Source: Gymnorhina tibicen
Taxonomy: Eukaryota; Chordata; Aves; Passeriformes; Artamidae
Assembly (NCBI GenBank): GCA_013399875.1
Contig: VXAZ01001839.1
Coordinates: 153,485 to 217,484, forward strand
DNA length: 64,000 nucleotides
Direction: 5' to 3'
Below are positions 62,134 to 64,000 of the stretch, one piece after another. Positions within the stretch are counted from its first letter, which is position 1. Each line of letters starts with the position of its first letter. A program made the position numbers and the translations under genes. The notes under the pieces were generated by a model. The model searched no databases. It was not told the DNA's origin and was given only the letters and a program-made list of their open reading frames with translations.

Positions 62134-62430
62134 TGAGAGAGACTGGAAAGACTGATGTCTCAAGACATTTTGGGATGCATGTGTGGAGGAGGAAGGAGCA
62201 GGTCGGGCCTTGCCCTGGTGAAGCAGTGCACTGTCCTGTACACCCCCACCCCTAGAGCCTGAACCCCAGCCCGGCAGCAGCTGCCAATCCCTGGCACACC
62301 AGAGGCAATGCTCCACACCTGCCTCTGGAGCCCCTAACCCAGCTCCTGAGTGGGCAAAGGACCAGAAATCCTACCTGAAGGAAGGGGTCAGGAAGGCCAA
62401 GGGGTATTGTAAGGCTGAACATGAGGCTGT
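62134..62430 (+). repeat. LTR U3-like block
   Basis: Begins TGAGAGAGACTGG and matches the first 280 bp of the LTR at 39268 (shared GTGCACTG, GAGCCCCTAACCCAG, AGGAAGGCCAAGGGGTATT). The match stops just after AGGCTGAACATGAGGC; what follows (TGTGGATACTGAC) is unlike either other copy. It directly precedes the gag-like frame. Confidence 0.75.
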
Positions 62431-62547
62431 GGATACTGACAAGCTGCTAGTAGAAGGTTTTCCAGCTTCTTGCAATATCCTGTGAGAATCTTTCCCTTCT
62501 CACGTAAGTTATGAAAACAGTAAGATGGTTTTTGTATAACTATCTGA

Positions 62548-63786
62548 ACCTGGTGTTTGTCCAAGTCTGTTTATGATACACTGGAGATGCGTTTTGGAAA
62601 TGAGTGTTGTAGGANTCTCATCTGGAGAGATTTATTTGATATATTACAAGAGTTTGAAGCAGGCGACGGAGGGGGAGTGCCGGCTTCAGAGGGTTCTGAG
62701 GGAGATGCCTCTGAGGGGCTTGAACTGAGCATACTGCCTGACAGCGGCCGCACCGAGGAGCCGTCTCCAGCCCCGCTGGATGCAGTGCCGGTCGTAGGGC
62801 CTGTTCAGAGGCAGTACAGTTTGCCCTGCAACTACATGCCCCCTAGATACCCTACACCCGCAGAACAGCTCACGGACATGATTAAACAGCAGGGTGGCCT
62901 GGAGCGCCCCTCGCCCTCCACCCAGGCGGCTCCGGCCCCCTCCGCACTGCTATCTTCGGCGGATATAACAGTACCGGTCACTCCCACGGCCTCTCCAGTT
63001 CTGCGACCCGGTGTGCCAGTAACTTGGGGCTCCATGGCTGCGCCTGGCTTTTCTGCACAGGCGCCCGCTGTGCCTGAGGTGCCTGGCGGTTCCGTGCAGG
63101 CACCCGTATCTGGGTGCTTTTCTGCGCAGGTGCAGCCAGCGATAGTAGACCTCCTAAAGCAACAGAGGGCGGTTCCGTGGGACATGCCACGGCAACTGGC
63201 GGTACTGCCAGATATATCACGGCAGCTTATGGAGGTATCTCAGCAGTTAGCGGAACTGCCGGGGGTGTTACTGCAGGCGGCTGCTGACGGGGCCGTGCCG
63301 GGGCGGCTTGGGCCGGAGGCGCCAGCTCCGGCAGCTGCAAAGCTGGAAGTGCTGGCAGCTCCCCTGATGGAAGCAAAAGCGGTGAAAAAAACAGCTCCAG
63401 TGGTGGCAGGAGTGCCAGGGCGACCTGGGCTGGCAGAGCCGGCTCTGGCAGCGCCTTAGCCAGCAGCAGAAGCGACTCTGGCAACGGTTCCAGTGGCAGG
63501 GGCGGCTCGGACAGAGGATACGCCGGCACAGCCAGCAACGCCCCAAAGTGCGCTGCCGCAAATGGCTGCTTCGCTGCCCCCTGCGCAACCGACTCCAGCT
63601 TTGGCCGCCGTACCACCCTCGGGCTCGGCGCCTGTACCCTGCCCGTCTCCCTCGTTTGTACTGGGGTCCTCGGAGAGACCCCTGTCTGATGATTCCAACA
63701 GTGAAATGGAAGATACACTTGCTCCAGGACGGAAGGCTGCGGTGGCCGGACGTCGGAAGAAATGGTTGCTCCAGACCCGCCCTTAG
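62548..63786 (+). pseudogene. GC-rich gag-like reading frame with one in-frame stop
   Basis: One reading frame is open from just after a TGA at 62545 to a stop at 63784-63786, broken only by a TAG at 63457-63459 and one unknown base (N at 62616). The first ATG is at 62587. It encodes about 410 residues: a short N-terminal part with LIWRDLFDILQEFEAGDGG, then a long Pro/Ala-rich low-complexity region with QYSLPCNYMPPRYPTPAEQL, a coiled-looking DMPRQLAVLPDISRQLMEVS, and an acidic SERPLSDDSNSEMED. Position after a U3-like block suggests a retroviral gag, but no capsid or zinc knuckle is visible. I do not recognise the family. GC content is far above the rest of the window. Confidence 0.45.
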
Positions 63787-64000
63787 ACTCTTCCAGACTG
63801 CACAGTAACTGTGCGCCCAAGAAACTCCAGATGTTTCTGGGAGTTGGTCAAATTGCGGGCTCTGGAGGTGGGAGACTGGGATCTCCTAGAAAGAGTGGGA
63901 ATGCCAGACATGGCAGGGGGACCTGTGCAGGATCAGGAGACCGCTATAACACCTCAAGAGGATGTGCCNAGACTCTTCCAGACTGCACAGTAACTGTGCG
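63785..64000 (+). repeat. 31-bp direct repeat spanning a single-N join
   Basis: AGACTCTTCCAGACTGCACA plus the next 11 bases occurs at 63785-63815 and again at 63970-64000, the end of the window. A lone N (63969) lies immediately before the second copy. The spacing is 185 bp. Either a tandem repeat or two overlapping contigs joined wrongly. Confidence 0.85.

Noticed and set aside
62832..63820. Minus-strand open frames of 80-197 residues at the right edge
   Set aside because: Shadows of the plus-strand GC-rich frame; Ala/Pro/Leu low complexity with no motif.
1..64000. Bacterial or phage features (operons, CRISPR, attachment sites)
   Set aside because: The window is vertebrate nuclear DNA with introns, LINEs and ERVs; no array-like spaced repeats or prokaryotic genes were seen.

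Overview
The window is vertebrate nuclear DNA, almost certainly from a bird. It has seven spliced exons of a conserved animal gene in long AT-rich introns. It is dense in CR1 LINEs on both strands, contains class III (ERV-L-like) endogenous retrovirus remains and several solo LTRs, and carries a tRNA-Ile-derived SINE with a CR1-like tail. That SINE type is known from passerines (TguSINE1), so a passerine is my best guess. There is no sign of bacterial or plasmid sequence, operons or CRISPR.

The only host gene I can support is PDE1C (calcium/calmodulin-dependent cyclic nucleotide phosphodiesterase 1C), on the minus strand. Seven consecutive exons lie at 29333-29220, 28362-28180, 25949-25883, 22698-22582, 20690-20550, 11501-11401 and 9640-9512. 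Together they give 852 coding bases, all with consensus splice sites and compatible phases. They run from the calmodulin/regulatory segment just before KQLERG to the KDDWR segment of the catalytic domain. The N-terminal exons (higher coordinates) and the C-terminal exons (beyond the left edge) were not found.

Layout: 1-6205, 3' part of a decayed ERV-L-like provirus (gag, protease, RT, RNase H, integrase, LTR-like end), plus strand. 6206-29333, PDE1C exons and introns, with a CR1 copy at 15.8-17.56 kb, an LTR-like block at 19.66-20.2 kb and antisense CR1 pieces at 21.7, 24.4 and 29.5 kb. 33.3-36.3 kb, a plus-strand CR1 with a 26-N gap and a nested solo LTR. 36.3-44.2 kb, a second ERV-L-like provirus with a nested solo LTR in its integrase, an unclassified degenerate segment, and more LTR sequence. 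46.5-48.3 kb, the SINE and one or two LTRs. 51-52.1 kb, an antisense LTR-like block. 52.3-55.9 kb, a long antisense CR1 split by a solo LTR. 58.9-61.35 kb, a CR1 whose 3' 1.6 kb is almost identical to the copy 43.8 kb away. 62.1-64 kb, LTR-like sequence followed by a GC-rich gag-like reading frame running to the right edge.

No new host gene system is evident. The most informative signals concern repeat history: two CR1 copies sharing the same inactivating lesions at about 99.8% identity, two ERV-L copies sharing a frame-breaking lesion in RT, several nested solo LTRs with recognisable target duplications, a conserved LTR 5' block joined to different downstream sequences, an unassigned dispersed repeat pair, and an unassigned Pro/Ala-rich reading frame at the right end. 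All retroviral and LINE reading frames here are broken or truncated.
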